From positions 11,600,985 to 11,664,984 of the forward strand of contig CM065329.1 in NCBI GenBank assembly GCA_033032175.1: 64,000 nucleotides of DNA. The letters are read 5' to 3'. A program made the translations under genes and the position numbers. The DNA comes from Saturnia japonica (taxonomy: Eukaryota; Arthropoda; Insecta; Lepidoptera; Saturniidae). The stretch's first letter is position 1, and each line of letters starts with the position of its first letter. The notes beneath the pieces were generated by a model that was not told the origin of the DNA, did not search any database, and saw only the letters and a program-made list of their open reading frames with translations. Positions 23,150 through 33,610 of the stretch are shown here, in pieces.

Positions 23150-23900
23150 AAACGGCGCGACGCGGCGCGGCGGTCACAGTTTTTTAATTCGAATTCCATT
23201 TAGGAACGATGTTTGTTACTCAATCACACAAAAACGACTGAACGTATTTGAATGAAATTTGGCAAACAGACAGTTTATAGCCTGAATTAACACTTAAGGT
23301 ACTTTTTATCCCGATGAAGATCAAATTTTGAAATCTACTCAGACGAAGCTAAACTTGTTGCCGGGTGTGAAATGCACACATTTGTTTTTCAATCCATTTT
23401 GAATTGAACACTGTAATTGACTATGTCCATTCTAGTTGTTATAAAAAATAATACTCTACGGTTCAGAATAAGGCTCACCCAATTTACGGTGGCCATTTCG
23501 TCGGTAATGTTCTAAGGAACTTCATTTTTCGTTTACGCACTGTATGTCTGTTTGTTTGTTTGAATGTATTAATCGTTCCATCTTTAAAGGTTTATGCAGC
23601 GTATCTCAAGAAAGCGCTCGGCCGGAAAACACTACCGAGCAATGATATTTAACTTAATTCATTAATATATTCACCTTTATGTTACTTTTAAGTTAAAATA
23701 TGGCCAGAAAATATATGTTTTATGTGAAAAAAGAATGACGTATATCGGATGAATACTTTATAAGATAAAAATACACAAAAAACAGACAGAAAGACAGGCA
23801 GACGTTGACCGTTATTATAATATCGACGTCCGCAAAGAACACAAGGTTATCTACAAAAACCACGATTTCACAGGAGAGTGTTTTGAAAGAATACATAAGA
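23150..23900. repeat. RTE-like 3' tails
   Basis: TGAATGAAATTTGGCAAACA at about 23250 and the GTATCTCAAGAAAGCGCTCG segment at 23600 are the 'poking at a gene-free 3' tail' type of sequence seen again at 41.4, 58.2 and 63.2 kb. No open frame. Confidence 0.45.
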
Positions 23901-24253
23901 TGAAAAAATAAACAAATCCATCTTCTTATGTTTTTACATATATATTTAATAGGGCATTTTGAAATAAATGGTAAAGGCCAACAAAATACTGTAAAAATTA
24001 AGAGTTTTGAATTTAATTACCGTTTTTTGTGTAAAAAATTGCAGTTCACTTTTTGCTCTTTACTGTTGTCGATATGTAAGAAAACGTGGTCGTCAAAACA
24101 AATCCTTTATTTCGACCCTTTATCAATTGTCGTAAAAAAAACATACCCCCATCAGGGGTTCGAAAATGGTAAATGAAAAAATAAATGCCTCAATAAATTT
24201 CACACACCGGTACATTATAACTACGGAACCTCGTTTCCTATTATTTTTTTTAA

Positions 24254-24514
24254 TAGTAGAAAGTGACTGCGATGTATCTGATGGCGAGAACATTACAATC
24301 CAGAAACAACGGTGACCACCAAGAGATCCGCAATCCGTCGCTGTCCTACCAACCTGCAAGCCAAAGCCACTCGGCAAATGAAAACTCTATTAAAAAAAAA
24401 GTTTACCTACACGGGACGCCCCGCAAACCCGCACCCGTCAAATGTGAAAAAAACTTTGTGAATATACAAAAAAAAAAAAAATTAAACCGTTCATCCCGAA
24501 ACACGACAAACTAA
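24254..24514 (+). CDS. unidentified 83-codon ORF, possible terminal exon
   Basis: An AG at 24256-24257 after a T-rich tract (TATTATTTTTTTTAATAG) opens into a frame that runs KVTAMYLMARTLQSRNNGD, then a Ser/Gln/Asn-rich stretch, KKKVYLHGTPRKPAPVK and a lysine run, stopping at 24512-24514. I recognise no domain. Composition is hydrophilic and not obviously transposon-derived. It could be the last exon of an unseen plus-strand gene or a chance frame in repeat DNA. The start at 24263 is nominal. Confidence 0.2.
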
Positions 24515-25000
24515 AAGAAAGTCACTGTAAAAATGTTTGTTTCATTACTATGTGTATGGTGTTCGTGATCCCCATCAACCGCTTTTAATATATCCATGTT
24601 ATTAATATGGAACTTTGTAATGACCTAGTATGTTTATTCAAAAAAACGAATTTGGCTCAACACCGCGTACATTGGACCAAAACGTAGCGCCAACATCCAT
24701 CCACCAACATTTGGTTCAACAATCGGTCTGACATGTTTCACATCAAAAACATGAGTTGTCATTATGAAGAACACTGCCCATAAAACTCATCTGTCAAAGT
24801 ATAAACGTCTTGGAGTAATTTAAATAGTTTAAAAAAAAATGCTCACGGTTTTACTCGTGTATCCGCGGTACCCTAACAACTAGAGAGAAAACAACGTTCT
24901 CGGGTTTATGTTTACAATTAAATTTAACACAAATGTACAACAAACCTGTGTACACTCACGAACACACAAATACAAAGTACCTGTGTGTGCGCGCGCTTTG

Positions 25001-25008
25001 TATAAATA
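25001..25008 (+). promoter_or_regulatory. TATA box of a candidate promoter
   Basis: TATAAATA follows a GC-rich CTGTGTGTGCGCGCGCTTTG stretch and would place a start near 25030. The downstream segment is unusually GC-rich for the region and ends in a consensus donor at 25360. Confidence 0.4.
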
Positions 25009-25227
25009 TGAATCCGATGTGTGAGTGAGCTCAGAACAAGGTGAAACTATACAGGTTGTTTCGGTTTTATATACAACAATTGTTTACGCTAATTATTATA
25101 TAATAGGCCGTGGTATGAGGCGCAATCCTCTTTTCGGGGAGGGAGAGGGCTCCCTCCGGCCACCAAGTCCGCTCCCCAACCCTTTCGCGGACTGGTGCAA
25201 ATATCAGTCGTAAGAAAAACGTATTAA

Positions 25228-25359
25228 ATGGTCGACCGTACGTGTCTTTGTAAAAAAGTGAAGTTATTATTAAAGCAGAACATTATTGTCGAAAGTGAGA
25301 GTGAAGCTGTCCGGACGCCCCCGCGCCCCCTGAAACTCAGCACGCGACCTGCACCAAAC
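25228..25359 (+). CDS. candidate first coding exon, unidentified gene
   Basis: ATG at 25228 in a strong start context (TTAAATGG), 44 codons, phase-0 end at a GTGAGT donor (25360). The peptide starts MVDRTCLCKKVKLLLKQN, continues with ESESEAVRTPPRPLKLSTRP and is basic. It lies about 200 nt downstream of the predicted start from the TATA box. I do not recognise it and no downstream exon could be matched to it. It may instead be a 5' UTR exon of a gene beyond the window. Confidence 0.3.
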
Positions 25360-25568
25360 GTGAGTACCCATATATTCACTCCTTCCCACGCCTTGTGCCA
25401 CGTACATTTTTAAATACAAAGTTCCTTTGAACTAGCGCCTACATCCTTAGTTTTGGTCACTTCGTAACGGATATTTTATAGTAAAGATACACTTCGTTAC
25501 ACTCTAATAGAGTCGAAGTTAATAATATATCGATTAAAATAGCGGCGGCCGTCCGGCATACACTCATA

Positions 25569-25946
25569 ATGACTAGAGCGCAGTCCGCTTCCGATAAGGA
25601 ACTACGGAGGCTACATAGCAAATTATCAGTTTATTTTGAACATGTTCACACAATATATGATACTATGAAGTCGCTTGTTTATAATAAACCGGACAATGTT
25701 CAATGTTTTCTAGCAAGTGCCTTCACAATAGATTCCATATATGCAAAACGCTTCATGCGCACTGGTGGACATATCAGATATATATCAATGATTGATGATG
25801 TTCGTTATGCACTTCTAACTAAACATGTGAGGAAAACTCTTAGGTTAAGGAATACTGCACGGAACGCATATTGGAGAAAGAGTTTACAGAATCGACTCAG
25901 TTGTCCCCGAGATTATCTCCTACAAATAAATTGTATTATAGATTAG
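25569..25946 (+). CDS. unidentified intronless ORF, 125 codons
   Basis: Begins MTRAQSASDKELRRLHSKLS and ends DYLLQINCIID; 125 aa, basic, Arg/Leu-rich and predicted helical by eye (KELRRLHSKLSVYF, YALLTKHVRKTLRLRN). The start follows a GC-rich GCGGCGGCCGTCC segment; AATAAA occurs at 26061. It is the longest uninterrupted frame of the middle region and shows no low-complexity bias or transposase motif. It could be a retrocopy, a domesticated element fragment or a taxon-restricted gene. I recognise no family. Confidence 0.35.
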   Translation: MTRAQSASDKELRRLHSKLSVYFEHVHTIYDTMKSLVYNKPDNVQCFLASAFTIDSIYAKRFMRTGGHIRYISMIDDVRYALLTKHVRKTLRLRNTARNAYWRKSLQNRLSCPRDYLLQINCIID

Positions 25947-26389
25947 AAAGAGACTGCTTTATTTTAAATAGATAACTACAAAAATGTTTAATTTCAAAAT
26001 TTTTTTGGTGGTCTTGTTTGTTTCCTGGCTATGATGACCTTTATTTTTACATCTATCAAAAATAAACGATTTCGATCAATCAAAAACAAAAAAATAATTA
26101 TAAAACATAATGAATCGATAAGTCCTATGTATAATCATAATTTTATGAGAAAGGGTTCGAAATAATTTCTTGTACCTTGTACGTTTAAATATGTATAACA
26201 TACGCTGTTTGACTGTAAAAATAGTACTTACACGAATATATTTGTATTTTTTTTTAATGCACTTAATTAATATACTGAAAGATAGCATTTAACGTAAAAA
26301 AAAAACAACGTAATTGTTACTTTGGCTCTTTTATATGGGACTCATCGATTTAATTCTATCGTAGAATAAATATAGTTAATGTTTATAAA

Positions 26390-26690
26390 CCTCCTCCTTC
26401 TTTTTCCTAACTTAGCAACTAGTCCTCTTCATTGAAGATCATTACAGCCAATGTCAAGCGAATATAGAGTGTTCTGTATTACAGCGATTTCAGTATCCCA
26501 ACAAGATGATGGCTCTCTTGTTTGAACTTCCTAGGGAGGTTTTATGGCACCTCAAAGTGTATACTTCCAATTTATATTTATAATCCAATTCACTTGTGCA
26601 CAGTGACCAATTTAGGGTCAAAAAACTTAAGTTAATGAATTAAAAATAAAAACATGACACTTAAAAGATCCCGCCACAACTCATTTATAA
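26390..26690 (-). repeat. family C repeat, near full length, inverted
   Basis: Starts (minus strand) at GGCGGGATCTTTTAAGTGTC and ends with AAGGAGGAGG; the body matches 8886-9225 throughout, including the CATCTTGTTGGGATACTGAA segment. Confidence 0.65.
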
Positions 26691-26991
26691 ACCTAGTTAA
26701 TTCCTTTGTCGGCTCTTCTATACCCCATATTCATGGAAATAAAGCTTTAAAAAAGCGCGTTAAAAAAAAAATACAAAGAAAACTTCAGTTTAAACAGATA
26801 GATTACAGCTATTCGTTTTATTAGACAATTTTAATAACGCACTTTGGAAAAACTCTCTTGCGTATTGAGCTTTATCGATGACGTAACTATTATCCAAACC
26901 AGCGCTCATACCCTAAGTCGATTAAAGATTCATTTGATTAAAATTTCGTAAGAATCACGCTGTAGTTGGCGGTCACATATGACACGCACAC

Positions 26992-27057
26992 ATGGCCGGG
27001 CGCACGGAATTGATAGCGCTCGCTTCGGATCTATTCGGACGGTGCAACGCCCCGGGG
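26992..27057 (+). CDS. candidate alternative first coding exon
   Basis: GC-rich island. ATG at 26992 opens MAGRTELIALASDLFGRCNA then PG, ending in phase 0 at a GTAAAG donor (27058). It shares its exit phase with the exon at 25228-25359, so both could splice to one acceptor. No homologue recognised; may equally be a chance frame in a GC-rich promoter. Confidence 0.2.
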
Positions 27058-28308
27058 GTAAAGGCGATGTCACATTGCAAACTATAAGCGATATTATTAT
27101 TACAGTATCTTGAGTAAAATAATTATGACTATACTGGCAACACTTTGGTTTGTGATTGCTGTATTTTTTATTTCATCTTTAATAAATTTTCGACATTCAT
27201 TAACTACGGTATTTTAATGAAGATATAAAATAGGCTATACTTTAATATACTCCATAAATATTTCTTCAATGCAATCATGTAAACATGTATTTCATAAGGG
27301 TCCATAATCAAAATTCTTACAACTAAAAGCACCATTTTATTCAACTGTATATCAGCTGTCCCTTTTTCATGTTATCAAGATATACGATATCAAAATTATC
27401 ATGTTACGTCGTACTAAATAATTTACACATAATATAAAAAACAATAATTACCGGGAGTTACATAATTATATAATATACTAAAGCTGTGAATAAATAAGTA
27501 AAAGAAACTTCTTTTTATTACAATACTTTCATTCCATACTAGCTGTGTCCGCGGTTCTACTCGCGTGGACTACAGAATTATTGTTTATGAAATTTTTTAG
27601 ATAAGGGCCAACAAAACAAACAAAAAATGGTATAAATCTATCCAGTAATTTCTTGCGCGCACAACAACAAACCTTAATCATGTTATTTATATAGATTTCT
27701 CTAGTTTCTTTAATCGATGTGAAAGTGTGATCTCTGTGTTATATTTTATTTAGAAGTTTATTTAAAACGATATATCCTTAATCTTATTTAATCATAAGTT
27801 GATGAGCTGTGCAAGCATGATGCAAGCATGATACAAACACAGCCTGGATATATACTACCGAGTAGTTACTAACTACCCTCAAGTTTGATATCTGTCGACC
27901 TGAACTTATCTGAAATCCGATGTCTATGTGTAGTCAAACAATAAAATACAGTCAAAATTATTATCTAACTGTATTATAATAAAAATAATAAATCTTATTG
28001 GGAATAATAAAATTAAAATACACAATTCAAAAGTTGGGAACATGTGTAATAAAGTTACAACAGTGTGTACTATTATGATTTCTTGTATTATATTGGTTCA
28101 ATAATCCCATATAGACGCAAAATTCAAATTAGACATAACTTATAATGTACTGACCAATCAGCTGCTATACGTACACAAATAATAAACTCGTAGACACAAT
28201 TTTTTAAAAAGATCGCAAAAAATTAGTTTCCATGTTATTTTTGTAATTGCATAGCAAAATATTCAGTATGCACATACCCTAATCGACATAAATTCTCAAT
28301 AACACGAA

Positions 28309-28345
28309 ATGGCGGAGCGGGGGGCGCGGGCGTGGGCATTGCCAG
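28309..28345 (+). other. GC-rich start-plus-donor segment
   Basis: ATGGCGGAGCGGGGGGCGCG continues open to a GTGCGT donor at 28346 (peptide MAERGARAWALP). Exit phase is 1, unlike the two segments upstream, and the donor is only fair. Could be a Sp1-type regulatory island instead. Confidence 0.15.
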
Positions 28346-28399
28346 GTGCGTACTCTGCATTCCTTGTTATTATTATTATTCATAAACAATTTATTATAG

Positions 28400-30820
28400 A
28401 TACTATTTTCGAATCCCAATTAATACATATATATATTACAATTTGTATATAAAACAAAATATAATGATAAAACTACAGTGCCTAACCTACTAAAGCTTAA
28501 AACACGAAATTCGAATATATGGTTCAATTGATAATAATAAGTGCTAGAATGAACGATTATCGCGATTTTTTGTTCGTATATTGGCGAGCTAAATACCATA
28601 AAGCATTTTTTCTCGCAAACAGCCCTTTTCTAGAAATAAATATCATTGCCGGTAGTGCAAATAGAAAAAACAATAAGTATAAAAATAAGTCAAACAGAAA
28701 TATATACATCGAGGATAATAATGAAACACTATTGCATAAATAGTGTACTAATGCATACAAAAACATATATGCACATTACACACATATGAAAGACTAATTA
28801 TAATAACAGTACAGGCAAGTAATTGGCATACTAAACAAGAACTTTTGTAAATCATTGCGGTTCCAGAGGGACGAAAGAATTATCATCAGTGCCGAGATTA
28901 AATTAGCCATGTATGTATCAGTTTTCTTAATTTAGTTTTAAATAAACTATCCAGCTTACATAATTTAATCCAATTAAAATGATCTAGCCACAGTTACTTT
29001 AGATGTAGAACAACAGGATACCAACAAATATGTACGGTGTAAATATTTTTTTTCTCTTAAACTGTTGTTGTCGCAGAAAAATTCGCCAGAGTCAATTAGA
29101 AATCATTTTTATCTTGCTCAATAAAAAATAAAAATATTCACCGTATTTGCGCAACATAATTACTAAAATACAAATTATTAATACCGCTAAAATTGCAGAA
29201 TATAAAGGGAAAAGGTTAATGAAAAAGTAAAAAAAAAAACGCAAATGTCACAACTATCGCGCCATAGACGCGTCGTTCGATACAATTAATTCAAATTACG
29301 AAACAACGTAAAGTACAGTCCTGTACGAAAGCAGTGAAAGATGAGTGCCGGGTTGAAGAGAGCAACCACAACGTTTTGATACTTTTTAAAATACGTATTC
29401 TTACGCAACAGTTTATATGTACTTGGGAAATTAATAAAAAAACGAGCAAAAAAGAATTTATATTTCACTAAAACGTAATCATGATATTCCATAAGCAGAA
29501 GTTATTTATATAATGTATGCCAAGAATGGCAATAATATCTACCCGACTGTTTCGAAGCCGTCCATCATATATCAATGATAAAAACAACTTACAGTATTTA
29601 GCTAAGTTACCGGACATACTATAGTAAGCAAAATTATTCTTTTAGGCACTTAGAAATTTTGCAATAATATTTGCCTTTGAAAAATATAAATAAATATTAA
29701 AGTAGGCCAAAAATTTCATTGAAATCACCAGCGCAATTAACAATAAATAATAATTTTAAAAACGAATACAGCCTTGTAAAATGTAGTACATAATTTAAAC
29801 AAGTGTAACTTTAATCAATATTTGTTTTATAAATAATATTAACAATGGACCATTAAAAGGTTTTATATGCTTTTGGCGCAGTAACATTTGCAATTTAGAT
29901 AGAGCTGTGGTACTTTAAGAGATATAACAACTTAGATAATAGAGATAATCCTGACTCATACCTCGGGAAGAATTAAGTTTTAACCACAGACCAGGAACAT
30001 TATCGGTGATGAAAAACAAAGTGAAAAAAATTCACTAAGCATGTAATGAAATAAGTATGCTGTTACTTCTTTCCACGTCGGATCCAAAAAAAGTTTTCAT
30101 TAATTTAAAAAAGGCCTTGCTAAATACCTATTAACATAAAACTACATATTTTCATAATCAGTATTAACTAGATTATTTATACTTAAAATAATAATGTAAA
30201 ACGCAAAGTGCTTGTGTTTTTATTATTTTTTAATGCGCTAATCTCTGGAACTTCCAGTCAGACTTCAAAAATTGCACTTGAGAGCCAGTCTTCCACTAGG
30301 CTTAGCGTGATACCGTCTTGGGCCACATCGTCACTTAAGATCAGGTGAGATTGAGGCCACAAAGCTACCTATAACGATAAAAAAAGTTATGATTTTTGCA
30401 TTTTATAACCTATTACATAAATTGATGACCAAACAAACACTAACTTACTTATATATAATGATACGGAATACGCAAACTTCAAAGTTACGTAACAGTAGTC
30501 ACACGAGTTCATAATTGGTATAACTTTTTTTTGTCTACAATGGAATATTATACAAAAAATACGAGTTTCGCAGTTACAATAATTTTGAACAGACTCAACT
30601 TTAGTTTAATTAAAAAAAATATGGCGTACTGACTTTCCAGATTACTTGACATTTATGGTTACTGCTCCACTACTTACGAGCTCTAGCGTGAAGTTAAATA
30701 GGCTATAAACAGCAAAAATATTTTCACTTTAACTAGTAGTGCCTGAGATTAGCGCGTATAAACAAACAAACAAAAAAACAATCTATTGAGCTTTACAATA
30801 ATATTGTATAGATAATATCA
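28400..30820. other. AT-rich stretch, no gene
   Basis: Only short frames in strongly AT-rich sequence. Approx. 30245-30360 is a fragment of the SINE body also seen at 7560 and 42020 (GGGCCACATCGTCACTTAAG). Nothing else is supported. Confidence 0.6.
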
Positions 30821-30828
30821 AATATGTA

Positions 30829-31910
30829 TTAGGTCCTTACATATGAAATTAGTGTTTTATATGGAAAAAGTAATACGAAAAAAATGTTATGAAATTATAC
30901 ATTTAACCAATCAAAGTATGTACTATTATTATCTATGCACTTTCGCCATTTTATAGGTAGTTCATTGATTCCATTGCTGAAAAAATTGTGTGAGCGAAAA
31001 ATAGATGAAATATTTGAAAGCGGTTTGGACAGCCTCATCGGAATTGGATTTTTGCCTAGCAAGAAAATGTCCAATTTCCGAAAAAAAGTGGTAATCTGTT
31101 GGAGCAAGGTCTGAAGAGTAAAGTGGGTGTCGGAGATATTCCAACCGCAGTTCCTTTAATTTAGCGACCGTCTGTCGGGAAGTATGGGGTCTAGCGTTTC
31201 CTGAAGCAGTAGTGGGCTAGAAATGTAGACCAGTCTCGGTTGTGTAACGGTTAGCTTTTCTATTATAGTTTGCAATTGTTGACAATACAGATCTGCCGTT
31301 ACCGTCTGGCCAGATTTTATGAAGCTGTAGTGTATGACACCAGCATTGGTGCACCAAACACTCACCAGTACCATTTTCAGAGTCAACTTTCGCTTGGTAC
31401 AGGATTTGGCCGGTTCTCCTGGGTTCACAAGTAACAACACGATTAAAAATTCTCTCGTTATTGTGACGGTTGAGTATTGTAACGCAGCACTCAATACGTT
31501 TTTGTTGGTGTGCTTAAGTCTATTCACGCGGTACCCATTTCTTAAGCTTTTTCACTTTTCCAATTTGTTTCAAGTTAATTAAAATTGATTTATCACTCAC
31601 ACCGAAGCCCGCCGCTAACTCTGACGTGGTTTGTGATGAATCCGTTTTCATGATCACCTTTAATTCTTCATTATCAATTAGGGGTGGAACTCATATTTGT
31701 AAATAACGCGATATTTTAAGTTTTCTATTTTGTGAAAATAATGATGTCAAAGAAAAATCAAATAGAGCGAAAACAAATGAATCCTTAAATTCGAAAAATA
31801 AATACACAAGCCTAAATTTGAAATGAATTGGAATTCCTAAACAAACGCCAGATATTTGAGATCAAAGTGGCCAGTTAAACAAAACGCCAATTTCATATGT
31901 AAGGGCCTAA
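30829..31910 (-). mobile_element. mariner transposon, inactivated
   Basis: 1082 bp flanked by the TA target duplication (30827-30828 and 31911-31912). Terminal inverted repeats of about 28 bp start TTAGGTCCTTACATATGAAA on the left and match the reverse complement at 31883-31910 with few changes. The minus-strand remnant reads in order: SELAAGFGVSDKSILINLKQ (helix-turn-helix part), LNPGEPAKSC-like, SVW-TNAGVIHYSFIKSGQT, and LRHPLYSSDLAPTDYHFF (the segment holding the third catalytic Asp of the D,D34D triad). The stretch that should hold the first catalytic Asp is deleted or scrambled, and there are stops and frame breaks. It cannot be autonomous. Confidence 0.93.
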
Positions 31911-32554
31911 TATTATACAAGTAATACATATATATTCTATTAATAAAAGTAAATAATTAAAAATTGATTAAAAGCAAAGTTCAATAACAAATAATTAAAG
32001 TTTCAAGAACGTGAAATCTCTCAAGCGGCTGCTCACGAAGTTTTCAAAGCGTGATTATTAAAAAAGGACGCATGTACCGAATCACTCGGTACCAGCTCAA
32101 TGTAAACTAAGCTTATTCCCTAGAACATAAGGTACACTTTGCGTTTATTGTTTGTCTAACTTATTAATATACCTAACTTATATAGAATTCGAAGATTAGG
32201 AAACCGTGTATTTTTTCGTTTTTTTTTTGCCCTCGCACGTTACCTTATTTGCCTATTTTATGTTGCATATTTTTTTAGCTGATAATAAGATCATTAGAAA
32301 CAAAATGAACGATTCTGCTATTATGTCGTTGACGTCAATTAAATAATAGAATTCATTATACTACTTGTGGCCAGAGAATCACAAATAAATAAACTCCAAA
32401 AGTATTGCACAAAGAAAGCATGCTATAGGTAGAGGTATGTATATTGCACAATGTTAACCTATATTGGTTCTGTTCTTACTCATTTATGTATAGATTATTC
32501 TAAAACGTTATTAAAAGTGTTTAAAGACAATACCGGTACCAGATTATTATTATT

Positions 32555-32960
32555 ATACTAGCTGTGCCCGTGGCTTCACTCACGTGGACTACAGAATCCC
32601 CGCGCGAATCTTGCTCCCCCGCTCCCAGCTATTTTAAAGACAAAAATGCTTATTGTGAGTGTTCCTTAGAAGATAGACGTATACTCGCCCAGACTTTTGT
32701 TTAGTACGTCAATTTGCTATATCTCTTATGGTTTACTCAGCGTAAGCCATTTAAGCGCCCGAATTGATTCAAAATTACCAATTTTTTTTTTGCGGAACCC
32801 TATTTCTTTTTCTAAAATAAATGTAGCCTATGTTACTCGCTATAAATTCAGCTATCTACCAGTGAGAATCCTGCCAAAATCGGTCCAACCGTTTCGGAGA
32901 TTACTCGTAACAAACAAACAGACAGACAGACAGGTAAACAAAAATTAAAAAAAAGGGTAT
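32555..32960 (+). repeat. non-LTR 3' tail (CTAGCTGTGCCCGTGGCTTC type), copy 1
   Basis: Starts TACTAGCTGTGCCCGTGGCT, ends in a GACA-rich run (CAGACAGACAGACAGG). Matches 43228-43760 for most of its length, 45770-46110 inverted, and the first 50 bp of 27540. Confidence 0.7.
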
Positions 32961-33389
32961 TTTGTTACTTGTATCGTATATACATTCTATGAATTTAGTA
33001 AAAAGCTGTTATCTTGACATTACAAACAGACACTTCAATTCTATTACATTTTAGTGACATTTGAAGTAATAAGGAAATAAATAGGTTGTTCATATTATTA
33101 TGACATTTATGTTTTTTTTTTTACTTTAAGTAATATAAGTACCACAGATTTAAGAAAAAGGGTAACTACCCTAAAAATAAACAAATAAATAATAGTATTG
33201 TCCATAGTGACTGCCCGTTTCGATCGATTAAATGACTAAAAGTAACGCAAAAACGTCATTGTTTTTTTTTTTCTGACTGGACTATACTGTCAGCCGTAAG
33301 GGCCCTGGAGCCTCAGACGGCTTTTACAACTTCACCGTGACAATGTCATTCAACTAGCGTTAGTTTTTATACCTGACTTTAAAAAACAC

Positions 33390-33610
33390 ATAGGTTACTC
33401 TATTCGAATGTTTTTTTTTAAATAAATGTTTTTAAATGTTCAGCAATAATTTCTTTGTTTATCAAACGATTTGGATGATTCTTTTTATTAGATAGGGAAT
33501 ACATAAAGCTTGGCCCCATTTGAACTTCAAGTATACACAAGAAAACTCTACAAAATCACTCTGAAGTTAGATTTCTTTTTTTGTTAAATATTATCTTGTT
33601 TTGTAACCGC
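33390..33610 (+). repeat. family A repeat, diverged copy
   Basis: GTTCAGCAATAATTTCTTTG and CAAACGATTTGGATGATTCT identify it. It is the most distant copy from the ARID5/PRPF4 cluster of copies. Confidence 0.55.
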
